Shown: one piece after another, positions 7,354-15,270 of the stretch | How the letters are laid out: every line of letters starts with the position of its first letter | Numbering within the stretch: the first letter of the stretch is position 1 | Assembly (NCBI RefSeq): GCF_034376665.1 | Contig: NZ_JAXMJI010000031.1 | Span: forward strand, 1-20,541 | Reading direction: 5' to 3' | Source of the DNA: Allopontixanthobacter sp034376665 | GTDB lineage: Bacteria > Pseudomonadota > Alphaproteobacteria > Sphingomonadales > Sphingomonadaceae | DNA length: 20,541 bases | Notes under the pieces: generated by a model | What the model was told of the DNA's origin: nothing | Databases searched by the model: none | The model's input: the letters and a program-made list of their open reading frames with translations, nothing else | Translations under genes and position numbers: made by a program

Positions 7354-8223
7354 ATGGCAATTCCACCCAAACCCTGGCCGACGGGTCTTGTCGAACAGCC
7401 CGAGCCGCTCGTCCGCCGGGTGCTGGCGCCCAATCCCTCGCCTTACACCTACACCGGCACGCAAACCTATCTGGTCGGCAATGCGGGGACCATCGCGGTG
7501 ATTGATCCCGGTCCGGATGACCCCGACCATCTCGCCGCGCTGGAAGCCGCGATCGGGGACGCAAAAATCGGCGCGATCATGTGCACCCATACCCACCGCG
7601 ACCATTCGCCCGCGGCAATGCCCCTCGCGCAGCGGACAGGTGCGCCGATAGTGGGGTGTGCGCCGCTGGTGCTCGACGATGCTGGACCTCGCGTGGATGC
7701 GCCATTCGACCGCACCTATGAGCCAGACCGTGTGCTCGAAGACGGCGAAAGCATGACCGGCCCCGGCTGGACGCTTACCGCCGTCGCGACCCCGGGCCAT
7801 ACCTCAAACCATCTGTGCTTCGCGCTTGAGGAAAGCGGCGCATTGTTCACCGGCGATCACGTGATGGGATGGTCCACCAGTGTGATTGTGCCGCCCGATG
7901 GCGACATGGGCGATTACATGGCCAGTCTCGCCAGGCTGTACGAGCGCGATGACCGCGTGTATTATTCTGCCCATGGCGCGCCGATCGAAAAACCGCGCCA
8001 GCTGGTTCGCGGCATGATCGGTCACCGGCGCCAGCGCGAAAACCAGATCTTGCGGCTTTTGGGCGATGCGCCCGGTCCAATCGAAGGTCTGGTGCCGCAA
8101 ATGTACAAGGGGCTCGATCCGCGCCTGACCGGAGCGGCGGGCATGTCGGTCAAGGCGCATCTGATCGATCTGGAACGCCGGGGCATGGTCAGCCGTTCAG
8201 GTGATATATGGCAGACAATCTGA
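7354..8223 (+). CDS. MBL-fold metallo-hydrolase (LACTB2-like)
   Basis: The 289-residue product is a metallo-beta-lactamase-fold hydrolase that should bind two metal ions. The motifs are THTHRDHS (His79, His81, Asp83, His84), TPGHTSNHLCF (His149), FTGDHVMGW (Asp168) and YYSAHGAPI (His207). The C-terminal 80 residues form a helical, winged-helix-like extension (GAAGMSVKAHLIDLERRGMVSR), as in the LACTB2 group, whose characterised members include RNases and thioesterase-like enzymes; the substrate here is not known. The ATG at 7354 is preferred over a GTG at 7318 because MAIPPKPWPTGL resembles homologues, but neither has a strong Shine-Dalgarno sequence. The end overlaps the start of the DUF4230 gene by 16 bases, suggesting coupled translation with it and nadA. 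Confidence 0.88.
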   Translation: MAIPPKPWPTGLVEQPEPLVRRVLAPNPSPYTYTGTQTYLVGNAGTIAVIDPGPDDPDHLAALEAAIGDAKIGAIMCTHTHRDHSPAAMPLAQRTGAPIVGCAPLVLDDAGPRVDAPFDRTYEPDRVLEDGESMTGPGWTLTAVATPGHTSNHLCFALEESGALFTGDHVMGWSTSVIVPPDGDMGDYMASLARLYERDDRVYYSAHGAPIEKPRQLVRGMIGHRRQRENQILRLLGDAPGPIEGLVPQMYKGLDPRLTGAAGMSVKAHLIDLERRGMVSRSGDIWQTI

Positions 8224-8903
8224 AACAGTCCGATAACGGGCGGACGGCAACCGAACTCGGCGAGCCTCCGGTACAGCGGCAACAAACTCTTGCGCGGCTG
8301 CAGGCGGTGCCTTGGCTGATGTTCATCGCCGCGCTTGCGCTTGCGGCATGGCTCGCATGGGAGGCGTTCGGCGCGGACGATTTGGGTGATCCTCTCGCGA
8401 CAAGCCTGGTTGCGTTCGAAAAACAGAACCGGCTGACCGTATTCAGCGCCGAGCTCGCGCCGGTAGTCGCCAGTGACGACAGCCGCTTCCTCGGCATGGT
8501 GCAGAGCCGCCAGGTCGCGGTAATCCCGGCGCGGGTGGATTATACCCTCGATCTTTCACAGGTGGGCGAGGAACGCCTCGCGTGGAATCCCGAAACCGAG
8601 GTCCTTGATGTCCAGCTGCCCGCCATCCGGGTTGGCAAACCGAACCTCGACGAGGCGCGGGCGCAATATCTGCGCGAAGGGATCTGGATCACCCGCGATG
8701 CGCAGGACAATCTCACCCGAAAGAACACGCAGCTGGCCGAACAGCAGGCCGTAAAGCAAGCAGCGAACCCGGTGCTGCTGGATATTGCGCGCGGCGCAGC
8801 AAGGGATGCAATCCGCCAGAACCTTGCTATACCATTGGAAGTTGCCGGATATGGCAATGTGACCGTGAATGTCCGCTTCGACGGAGAGATAGCCCCGCAA
8901 TGA
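8208..8903 (+). CDS. DUF4230 membrane-anchored protein
   Basis: The 231-residue protein has a short polar N-terminus, one membrane segment (about 34-54, VPWLMFIAALALAAWLAW) and a large domain outside it, containing EKQNRLTVFSAEL and SRQVAVIPARVDYTLDLSQV, typical of DUF4230. A long charged helix (about 170-200, TRKNTQLAEQQAVKQAANPV) precedes a final beta stretch. The function of this family is not known. It has no lipobox or cleavable signal, so the domain is probably held at the periplasmic face of the inner membrane. Its ATG overlaps the MBL gene by 16 bases with AGGTGA upstream, and its stop overlaps the nadA start (ATGA). This tight packing suggests co-expression with both. Confidence 0.82.
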   Translation: MADNLKQSDNGRTATELGEPPVQRQQTLARLQAVPWLMFIAALALAAWLAWEAFGADDLGDPLATSLVAFEKQNRLTVFSAELAPVVASDDSRFLGMVQSRQVAVIPARVDYTLDLSQVGEERLAWNPETEVLDVQLPAIRVGKPNLDEARAQYLREGIWITRDAQDNLTRKNTQLAEQQAVKQAANPVLLDIARGAARDAIRQNLAIPLEVAGYGNVTVNVRFDGEIAPQ

Positions 8904-9886
8904 CCGCACAATCCCGCCTGCCAACCGGAACCGACCTGCGCGCGGAGATCGACCGTCTGCGCAAGTCCCGCAATGCGGTAATCCTGGCGCATTACTACCA
9001 GAAGCCCGAAATCCAGGACATTGCCGATTATGTCGGCGACAGCCTGCAATTGAGCCAGCTGGCGGCGGATACCGATGCTGACGTGATCGCGTTCTGCGGG
9101 GTCAAATTCATGGCCGACACGGCGAAAATCCTCAGCCCCGAAAAGATCGTCGTGCTGCCCGACATGGACGCCGGTTGCAGTCTGGAAGACAGCTGCCCAC
9201 CTGACAAGTTCCGGGCCTTCCGCGAGGCGCATCCCGACCATATCGCGCTCACCTACATCAATTGTTCGACCGAGGTGAAGGCACTGTCCGACGTGATCGT
9301 GACCAGTTCCAGCGCCGAAACAATCCTGCAGCAGATTCCCGAAAGCCAGAAGATCATCTTCGGCCCCGACCGGCATCTGGGCGGCTATCTCAACCGGAAA
9401 TTCAATCGCGATATGCTGCTCTGGCCCGGCGTCTGCATCGTGCACGAAGCGTTTAGCGAGAGCGAATTGCTGAAATTGATGCAGCAACATCCCGGTGCGC
9501 CCGTGGCGGCACACCCGGAATGCCCACCGCACGTGGTTGCACATGCCGATTATGTCGGATCGACCAGCGGCATCCTGCAGTTCGCCAAGACTTTCCCCGG
9601 CGATACGCTGATTGTGGCAACGGAACCGCACATCATCCACCAGATGGAAAAGGCCCTGCCGGAAAAGAACTTCATCGGGGCGCCGGGCGCGGACGGGAAC
9701 TGCAATTGCAACATCTGCCCCTACATGGCGCTCAACACGATGGAGAAGCTCTACACCGCGCTGCGCGATCTGGAGCCGCGCATCGAAATCGAGGAGGGAT
9801 TACGCCTCAAGGCGAAGCGGAGCCTCGACCGGATGCTCGAAATGGCCAGCGGCACGGTCGGCATGGGCGATCTGGGGCGGGCGTGA
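8900..9886 (+). CDS. nadA: Quinolinate synthase
   Basis: NadA condenses iminoaspartate with dihydroxyacetone phosphate to make quinolinate, an early step of de novo NAD synthesis, using a [4Fe-4S] cluster. The 328-residue product shows VILAHYYQKPEIQDIADYVGDSL near the N-terminus, MDAGCSLEDSCP (Cys93), YINCSTEVKA, PGVCIVHEAF (Cys179), HPECPPHV and NICPYMALNTM (Cys273). By family comparison Cys93, Cys179 and Cys273 are the expected cluster ligands. The ATG lies in an ATGA overlap with the DUF4230 stop, and GGAGA lies about 12 bases upstream. nadB and nadC, often linked to nadA, are absent from the window. The DUF2254 gene follows after a 32-bp gap. The family assignment is essentially certain. 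Confidence 0.97.
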   Translation: MTAQSRLPTGTDLRAEIDRLRKSRNAVILAHYYQKPEIQDIADYVGDSLQLSQLAADTDADVIAFCGVKFMADTAKILSPEKIVVLPDMDAGCSLEDSCPPDKFRAFREAHPDHIALTYINCSTEVKALSDVIVTSSSAETILQQIPESQKIIFGPDRHLGGYLNRKFNRDMLLWPGVCIVHEAFSESELLKLMQQHPGAPVAAHPECPPHVVAHADYVGSTSGILQFAKTFPGDTLIVATEPHIIHQMEKALPEKNFIGAPGADGNCNCNICPYMALNTMEKLYTALRDLEPRIEIEEGLRLKAKRSLDRMLEMASGTVGMGDLGRA

Positions 9887-9918
9887 TCGGCCGTGGCCGT
9901 ATGGCGCATTAGGTGGGT

Positions 9919-11259
9919 ATGACCGAATATCCGCGCTGGCTGTGGGCCAAGCTCAATTCGAACTACTGGTTCTATCCGGCGCTTTTCTCCTTGATCGCGG
10001 CCGGTCTGGCGTTGGGCATGGTCTGGCTGGACCGGCACGGGTTTGCCGAGTTTCTCAACGAAATAGCGTGGATCATCCCCGCGCGGCCGCAGGGCGCGAG
10101 CAATATGCTTACGGTCATTGCCGGATCGATGATCGGGGTCGCGTCCACGGTGTTTTCGATCACCATCGCGGCCGTCGCCTATGCCAGCGGAGCCTATGGC
10201 CCGCGGCTGCTGACCAATTTCATGGAGGACAAGGGGAACCAGTTCAGTCTGGCGACCTTCATTGGCACTTTCGTTTACGCGTTGATGGTGCTGCGGGCGG
10301 TGCGCAGCGAAGACGAAGTGGCGCCAACCGCCGCCGATGCCGCCGCGACCACCCTGCCCGGCTTCGTCCCCCAACTATCCCTGCTGGTGGGCCTGGGCCT
10401 GATGGCGGTTTCCATCGGTGTGCTGGTCTTCTTCCTCAACCACATCCCCGCCAGCATCCGGATCAACACCGTGCTGGAAGGGATCGGCAAGCGCCTGCTC
10501 GACGGGATCGAGGATAGCTATCCTGAGCCCGACACAGGCCGGACGACGACAAGGCCGCCGCAGGGAAGATCGATCCTTGCGGAGCGTACCGGATACGTCC
10601 AGCTGATTTCCTTTAGCGCACTGGCACGAATTGCAAAAAAGTTCGACGGGCGGATTTCCCTGGCGGTGCGCACGGGAGACTTCGTGCACCCCGGCATGGC
10701 GATCGCGGATCTATGCGACGCCGGCTTGAGCGGCGACAAACTGGATCAGGAATTGATCGACGACCTGCTTGATTGCTTCACGCTGGGCGCAACGCGGACG
10801 CCGGAACAGGATTTGCAATTCCTGATCGACGAGTTGGTGGAGATTGGCTTGCGGGCGCTGTCGCCCGGGATCAACGATCCGTTTACCGCGATCACCGCGC
10901 TGCACTGGCTCGGCGCGGCCACCGCGCTGCTGGGCACGCGTGATTTGCACAAGCACGTCGGGAACAGTGATAAAGGTCTGGCGGACCTTGTCCTACCCTT
11001 GCCCGATGATTTTACGCATTACGTTACGCGCGGCTTCGGCAATTTCCGCAGCGCGGCGGCGACCAGCACCCCCGCTGCGCTGGTGATGCTGGATACGCTG
11101 CGCAACTGCGCCGCACCGATCCGCGACGAAACGCGGCAGGCGATCCTGCACCGCGAAGGGGAGCGGCTGATCCAGCAGGCCCGCGAGCATCTCACCGGTC
11201 CCGACCTACAGGATGTCGAGGCACGATTCGCCGGCTTCACCCGCGCAATGGCGGGATAG
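9919..11259 (+). CDS. DUF2254 integral membrane protein
   Basis: The 446-residue product has four predicted membrane segments in its first 175 residues (about 16-36, 64-86, 108-127 and 148-172), including NMLTVIAGSMIGVASTVFSI, then a roughly 270-residue soluble region containing TGYVQLISF, LIDELVEIGLRALSPGINDP and TAITALHWLG. These features match the DUF2254 family of predicted membrane proteins. Its role is unknown. The ATG at 9919 is preferred: TTAGG lies 5 bases upstream. An in-frame GTG at 9913 would add two residues and directly follows a TAG. It is 32 bp downstream of nadA and probably in the same transcript; it converges on the DMT transporter gene with a 9-bp gap. Confidence 0.85.
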   Translation: MTEYPRWLWAKLNSNYWFYPALFSLIAAGLALGMVWLDRHGFAEFLNEIAWIIPARPQGASNMLTVIAGSMIGVASTVFSITIAAVAYASGAYGPRLLTNFMEDKGNQFSLATFIGTFVYALMVLRAVRSEDEVAPTAADAAATTLPGFVPQLSLLVGLGLMAVSIGVLVFFLNHIPASIRINTVLEGIGKRLLDGIEDSYPEPDTGRTTTRPPQGRSILAERTGYVQLISFSALARIAKKFDGRISLAVRTGDFVHPGMAIADLCDAGLSGDKLDQELIDDLLDCFTLGATRTPEQDLQFLIDELVEIGLRALSPGINDPFTAITALHWLGAATALLGTRDLHKHVGNSDKGLADLVLPLPDDFTHYVTRGFGNFRSAAATSTPAALVMLDTLRNCAAPIRDETRQAILHREGERLIQQAREHLTGPDLQDVEARFAGFTRAMAG

Positions 11260-11268
11260 ACACCTCTG

Positions 11269-12183
11269 CTATTCCGCCGGTTCGGGACCGACCGGGTTCG
11301 CCTTGCTGTTCCGCGCCAGCACCAGCGCCGTCCCGAGCAGCGCCATGCCCAGAATATCGACCGGGCCGATCGTTTCGCCGAACGCAAACCAGCCCGAAAG
11401 CGCGGCCACCGCCGGCTGGGTCAACAGCGCCAGGCCGATGATCAGCGGCGCGAAGTGCTTCAGAGAAAACACCAGCAGGCCCTGTCCGATCAGCTGACTG
11501 AGCACGAACAGCGCGATGAGCGGGGTCCAGTCGGTCGGCCAGATCGGCTCCCCGCGCAGGACTGCCATTCCCAGCAGGATTGGCGCGCCTGCCAGCGAAC
11601 TCCACGTCAGCAGGCTCCAGCTGCCGAGGCCCGCACGGGCACGCTGCAGGATCAGCAAATACCCCGCGTAGAACAGGCCGGCGAGCAGGCAGAACAGGTC
11701 TCCGACCAGTGTCTCGCGGGAAATTTCGAGCGAATTGCCCATCAGGATCACAGCCCCGGCAACCGCCGCGATCATCGCCAGCCATTCTGTCCCGCGGGGC
11801 AGGCGGCGCCACATCACGAAGCCCCAGATCATCAATACCAGACTGCCCGAATTGCCGAACAGTGTCGCGTTGCCGAGCCGCGTTGCCTCGATCCCGATGT
11901 GCCAGCTGGCAAGGTCCAGGGCAAAAACCACCCCCGCCACCAGCACCAGCATGAGCGTCGGCCGCGCAATTCCGCCCAGGCGTTCGTTATTCGCCCGCGC
12001 CAGCATTGCAAGGAATGGAAGCGCGAGAAATAATCGCCAGAATCCAGCCGCCACCGGGCCGCTGTCAGCCAGCCGGACTGCCCAAGGCCCTAGCGCCAAT
12101 GCGACATTTCCGGCGAGTAGCGCCGCCACCAGCAGCCAGCGCGGTCTTTCGCCTGGTACACTCGCGGTGGTTGAATTGCCCAT
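11269..12183 (-). CDS. EamA/DMT-superfamily transporter
   Basis: The 304-residue, very hydrophobic product has about ten membrane segments arranged as two EamA repeats (roughly 15-150 and 160-295). Typical signs are FWRLFLALPFL in the first half, the segment IGIEATRLGNATLFGNSGSLV, and LLTQPAVAALSGWFAFGETIGPVDILGMALL in the second. It is predicted to be an inner-membrane metabolite exporter or permease; the substrate cannot be told from sequence. The ATG has TAAGG 7 bases upstream. It diverges from the ene-reductase gene across 54 bp, so the two may share a control region, and converges on the DUF2254 gene. Confidence 0.88.
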   Translation of the reverse strand: MGNSTTASVPGERPRWLLVAALLAGNVALALGPWAVRLADSGPVAAGFWRLFLALPFLAMLARANNERLGGIARPTLMLVLVAGVVFALDLASWHIGIEATRLGNATLFGNSGSLVLMIWGFVMWRRLPRGTEWLAMIAAVAGAVILMGNSLEISRETLVGDLFCLLAGLFYAGYLLILQRARAGLGSWSLLTWSSLAGAPILLGMAVLRGEPIWPTDWTPLIALFVLSQLIGQGLLVFSLKHFAPLIIGLALLTQPAVAALSGWFAFGETIGPVDILGMALLGTALVLARNSKANPVGPEPAE

Positions 12184-12237
12184 GGCTGCGCCTTAGCTGC
12201 CAGTCTGACAATCAGAACAGCAAAAAAGGACGGCATC
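12184..12237. promoter_or_regulatory. Short divergent control region with inverted repeat
   Basis: The 54-bp gap between the DMT transporter and the ene-reductase contains TCTGA-CAA-TCAGA at 12204-12216, an inverted repeat with 5-bp arms and a 3-base spacer. Its position between two divergent starts would suit an operator, but no known consensus is matched and short inverted repeats arise by chance. AAGGA at about 12226-12230 serves the TTG start of the ene-reductase. Confidence 0.35.
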
Positions 12238-13347
12238 TTGCACGAAGCACTTTTCACTCCGATCAAACTCGGCGCAATCGAAGCGCGGAACCGCATTTTC
12301 ATGGCTCCGCTGACGCGCGGCCGCGCCGATGTGCCGGGATTCGTCCCCAACCAGATGATGGCGACCTATTACCGCCAGCGCGCCGGCGCGGGGCTGATCA
12401 TCAGCGAGGCAACCGGCATCAGTGTCGAAGGACTTGGCTGGCCGTCAGCCCCCGGCATCTGGAGCGACGAGCAGGTTGAAGCCTGGAAGCAGGTGACCAA
12501 AGCCGTGCATGAAGAAGGCGGCACGATCGTGCTGCAGATGTGGCACATGGGCCGGATCGTGCATCCGGTGTTCCTCGGCGGCGAACCGCCGGTATCCGCC
12601 TCCGCGACAACCGCGCCCGGGCAGGCCCATACGCCGGAGGGCAAAAAGGATTACGTGCAGGCCCGCGCGCTTTCCCTCGAAGATATTGCCCGGGTGGTGG
12701 AAGATTACCGTCACGCTGCGCAAAACGCCTTGAAAGCCGGGTTCGACGGAGTGCAGCTGCACGGTGCGAATGGCTATCTGGTGGACCAGTTCCTGCGCGA
12801 TAGCACGAATTTGCGGACGGACGAATATGGCGGTTCGCCCGAAAACCGGGTGCGGTTCCTGCGCGAAGTGCTGGAAGCGCTGATTTCGGTCTGGGGTGCC
12901 GACCGCGTTGGCCTCCGGCTATCGCCCAATGGCGACACCCAGGGCTGCGATGACAGCAATCCGGCGGCCACATTCGGCGCGGCGGCGAAAGTGTGCGAAG
13001 ACCTCGGCATCGCGTTCCTCGAATTGCGCGAGCCCGGCCCGGATGGTACCTTCGGCAGCACCGAAGTGCCCAAGCAGAGCCCGATGATCCGCACGATCTT
13101 CTCCGGGCCGCTGGTGCTCAACAGCGATTACGATGCGGCAAGCGGCACCGCGGATGTCGAAAGCGGCAAATGCGACGCGATCGCCTATGGCCGTCCGTTC
13201 ATTTCCAACCCCGACTTGCCCGAGCGGATCAGGATCGGCGCGGAATTTGCCCCGAACGTGAACGTGCCGCAGAGCTGGTACTTCCCGGGACCAGCGGGAT
13301 ACATCGATTACCCCGCATTGGACGAAGAAATGGAAGCGGCCGAATAG
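12238..13347 (+). CDS. Old Yellow Enzyme family alkene reductase (NemA-like)
   Basis: The 369-residue product is an FMN-dependent ene-reductase of the Old Yellow Enzyme family, expected to reduce activated C=C bonds (and often nitro or nitrate-ester groups) with NAD(P)H in the cytoplasm. Visible landmarks are FMAPLTRGRA with Thr26 near the flavin, LQMWHMGRIVHP, the substrate-binding pair in QLHGANGYLVDQFLRDSTN (His175, Asn178, with Tyr180 as proton donor), RTDEYGGSPENRVRFL and YGRPFISNPDLPER near the C-terminus. The start is TTG with AAGGA 7 bases upstream; it gives the normal N-terminus HEALFTPIKLG and no ATG fits better. The gene diverges from a DMT transporter across 54 bp and converges on the lipoprotein gene with a 7-bp gap. 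The natural substrate is unknown. Confidence 0.93.
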   Translation: MHEALFTPIKLGAIEARNRIFMAPLTRGRADVPGFVPNQMMATYYRQRAGAGLIISEATGISVEGLGWPSAPGIWSDEQVEAWKQVTKAVHEEGGTIVLQMWHMGRIVHPVFLGGEPPVSASATTAPGQAHTPEGKKDYVQARALSLEDIARVVEDYRHAAQNALKAGFDGVQLHGANGYLVDQFLRDSTNLRTDEYGGSPENRVRFLREVLEALISVWGADRVGLRLSPNGDTQGCDDSNPAATFGAAAKVCEDLGIAFLELREPGPDGTFGSTEVPKQSPMIRTIFSGPLVLNSDYDAASGTADVESGKCDAIAYGRPFISNPDLPERIRIGAEFAPNVNVPQSWYFPGPAGYIDYPALDEEMEAAE

Positions 13348-13354
13348 GCTCGCG

Positions 13355-13654
13355 CTATTCCTCCTCCGGGGCGGGTTCGTCCGTCTCGGGGGAGGTTTCG
13401 GCTGCTTCGGCGCTTTCCGCGGGTTCCTCCGCTTCCGGCTCGTCCGCGGCACCCGCCCCGGCGCGCGGGGTTTCCAGCGGCGGCGAACGGGACTGAACCG
13501 TATCGAGCGGCAGCATGGCGTCGCTGATCGAACCTTCGAGCACCTCGCCCGATGCAGAACCGTCCTCGGCTGGGTCGGGATCGCCCCCGCAGGCAGACAG
13601 CGCCAGCGCCGCAGCCATGATAACAGCGTGTCGTGTCACTCGATTACTCCGCAT
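13355..13654 (-). CDS. Small acidic lipoprotein of unknown function
   Basis: This 99-residue product begins MRSNRVTRHAVIMAAALALSACGG: basic residues, a hydrophobic stretch and a lipobox (ALSAC, Cys22), so it should be lipidated and exported. The rest is low complexity. The C-terminal third is nearly all Glu, Ala, Pro, Asp, Ser and Thr (EPEAEEPAESAEAAETSPE), so it is probably disordered and strongly acidic. The ATG lies inside the last codons of lipB, giving an 11-base overlap and a different frame, so its translation probably depends on lipB. The reading frame stays open further upstream (to 13945), but that part is antisense-like noise across lipB. I do not recognise a family. The residue after Cys is Gly, so outer-membrane sorting is likely but unproven. 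Confidence 0.75.
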   Translation of the reverse strand: MRSNRVTRHAVIMAAALALSACGGDPDPAEDGSASGEVLEGSISDAMLPLDTVQSRSPPLETPRAGAGAADEPEAEEPAESAEAAETSPETDEPAPEEE

Positions 13655-14330
13655 CGCTTGCAAGTCCGGCGAGAAAATCGCCGGCGCGGGCGAGCAATGC
13701 CTCATCCCAGGCCTCCGGCGCAAGCTGGATCCCGAGCCGCGCCAGGCTGGTGACCCCGTATTCGGCAATTCCGCAAGGGACGATGCCGGCAAAATGGGAC
13801 AGGTCGGGATCGAGATTGACGGAGAAGCCGTGCATCGTGACCCAGCGCCGCACGCGCACGCCGATCGCGCCAATCTTCGCCTCGCCGCCGTCCACATCGC
13901 GGGTCCAGATACCGATGCGCCCTTCGGCGCGCCAGCTGGCAACACCGACGTCCGCCAGCGTGGCGATCACCCAGCCTTCGAGGGCGTGGACGAAATTGCG
14001 GACATCGCGGCCGCGCTTGCCCAGGTCCAGCAACACATAGCCGATCCGCTGCCCTGGCCCGTGGTAGGTGTACCGTCCGCCGCGCCCCGCCTCCACCACT
14101 TCGAAACGAGGGTCGAGCAATTCCGTCGCTGCAGCGCTGGTTCCTGCAGTATAGACGGGTGGATGTTCCAGCAGCCAGACAAGCTCGCGCTCCGTTCCGG
14201 CGGCTATCGCCCGGTTGCGCCGGTCCATCTCGGACAGCGCCTGACGATACGGCACCGGCACCGATTCGCAGCGGTACTCAGGTTCTGCCGGCGGTGCCTC
14301 CGCGGAAGATGGGAACAGGTTTTTTTCCAT
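13644..14330 (-). CDS. lipB: Octanoyl-[acyl-carrier-protein]:protein N-octanoyltransferase
   Basis: LipB moves octanoyl groups from acyl-ACP to lipoyl domains of pyruvate dehydrogenase and related complexes, the first step of de novo protein lipoylation. The 228-residue product has AGRGGRYTYHGPGQRIGY (about 81-98), KIGAIGVRVRRWVTMHGFSVN with catalytic Lys152, and GIVPCGI with nucleophile Cys186. These are the standard LipB signatures. The ATG at 14330 gives a normal length; a TTG at 14393 would add 21 residues unlike the family. No clear Shine-Dalgarno precedes the ATG. lipA is not in the window. The small lipoprotein gene starts inside the lipB 3' end, and a membrane protein gene diverges upstream. 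Confidence 0.95.
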   Translation of the reverse strand: MEKNLFPSSAEAPPAEPEYRCESVPVPYRQALSEMDRRNRAIAAGTERELVWLLEHPPVYTAGTSAAATELLDPRFEVVEAGRGGRYTYHGPGQRIGYVLLDLGKRGRDVRNFVHALEGWVIATLADVGVASWRAEGRIGIWTRDVDGGEAKIGAIGVRVRRWVTMHGFSVNLDPDLSHFAGIVPCGIAEYGVTSLARLGIQLAPEAWDEALLARAGDFLAGLASDAE

Positions 14331-14410
14331 TTGATTTGCGTGGCAAGTCCAGTCCGGCTTATCAAGCGGCTTGTGGTGTTTTGAATTTGACAATGGGGGA
14401 GTGCTTGGAA

Positions 14411-15226
14411 ATGAAACTGGATATGGGTAGCGCCTGGAGCGAGGCCACCGCCATGATCTCCGCCAACCGCGATCTGGTGGCCATAATCGCCGGAATTTTC
14501 GTCTTTCTCCCTACCATAATCCTGGCGGTAATCGCACCGGAGGCTGCGATGGGTCCCGCGGAAGTCAATCCCGACGATCCGATGGCTGCTTTGCAGGCCT
14601 TCTATTCCGCCAACGGGATCTGGCTGTTCTTGATTGGAATCGTCAACGCCATCGGATCGCTGGCACTGTTTGCGCTGTTTGCCGATAACCGCCCAACTGT
14701 CGGCGATGCAATTGCCACCGGCGTGAAGACATTGCTGCCCTATCTCGCGGCGCAGATCCTGCTGGTCCTCGGCCTTTCGATCCTGCTGGGCATTCCCGTA
14801 GGCTTGGCGGTTGGACTTGGCGGAACGGCTGCCGGAGTTCTGGTCGGCTTGGTCGCCTTCGTCGTTCTGGTCTACGTGATAATCAAGTTCTCGCTGCTGG
14901 CACCGGCGATGATTATCGGCGGTATCCTCAATCCCGTCCGGGCACTGCGTGCCTCGTGGGAGGCAACCAAGGGCAACAGCCTGCGCCTGATGCTGTTCTA
15001 TTTCCTGCTCGGGATCGCGATCGTTGTGATCGCCTTGGTGTTCGGCCTGATCAGCGGGTTGTTCGTGGCAATGCTCGGGACAGGATCGGTTGCCGCAATG
15101 GTCGGCGGCGCCCTGAACGGCCTGCTGAGCGCGGTTTGGACCTTGGTGATCGTCGCAGTTCTGAGCGCGACCTATCGCCAGTTGACCGGTCCATCGGCCA
15201 GGTCGGTGAGCGAAACTTTCGAATAG
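14411..15226 (+). CDS. Polytopic membrane protein, GPDPase-membrane-domain-like
   Basis: The 271-residue product is dominated by hydrophobic segments, about six in number: near residues 22-42, 72-95, 110-130, 135-160, 195-220 and 225-255. It lacks an obvious enzyme motif. The segment LLAPAMIIGGILNPVRALRASWEATKGNSLRLMLFYFLL resembles the membrane domain found in bacterial glycerophosphodiester phosphodiesterases and in YciC-like proteins, so I expect it to be annotated that way; no catalytic phosphodiesterase domain is present. The ATG at 14411 was chosen because GGGGGAG lies about 9 bases upstream; an ATG at 14393 would place that site inside the gene. It diverges from lipB across an 80-bp gap and converges on the methyltransferase gene, with a strong hairpin between them. 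Confidence 0.75.
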   Translation: MKLDMGSAWSEATAMISANRDLVAIIAGIFVFLPTIILAVIAPEAAMGPAEVNPDDPMAALQAFYSANGIWLFLIGIVNAIGSLALFALFADNRPTVGDAIATGVKTLLPYLAAQILLVLGLSILLGIPVGLAVGLGGTAAGVLVGLVAFVVLVYVIIKFSLLAPAMIIGGILNPVRALRASWEATKGNSLRLMLFYFLLGIAIVVIALVFGLISGLFVAMLGTGSVAAMVGGALNGLLSAVWTLVIVAVLSATYRQLTGPSARSVSETFE

Positions 15227-15233
15227 GGCCTGC

Positions 15234-15267
15234 GGGCTGGCGGGCTGCAAAAAGGCCGCGCCAGCCC
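15234..15267. terminator. Hairpin between convergent genes, probable bidirectional terminator
   Basis: A perfect 9-bp stem, GGGCTGGCG at 15234-15242 and CGCCAGCCC at 15259-15267, encloses a 16-base interior with A5 and a possible inner GGC/GCC pairing. It sits in the 44-bp gap between two convergent genes, where one hairpin could end transcription from both sides. There is no T-run after the stem on either strand, so it is not a textbook intrinsic terminator. Confidence 0.6.
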
Positions 15268-15270
15268 CGG

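Noticed and set aside
9901..9912. ATGGCGCATTAG mini-ORF just before the DUF2254 gene
   Set aside because: A three-codon ORF could act as a leader, but nothing else supports it, and no attenuator structure was seen.
13655..13945. Upstream extension of the lipoprotein frame across lipB
   Set aside because: It overlaps the lipB catalytic region in another frame, and the signal peptide plus lipobox begin only at 13654.
14159..14410. Upstream extension of the membrane-protein frame
   Set aside because: It overlaps lipB on the opposite strand; GGGGGAG before 14411 and the family-like start favour the shorter form.
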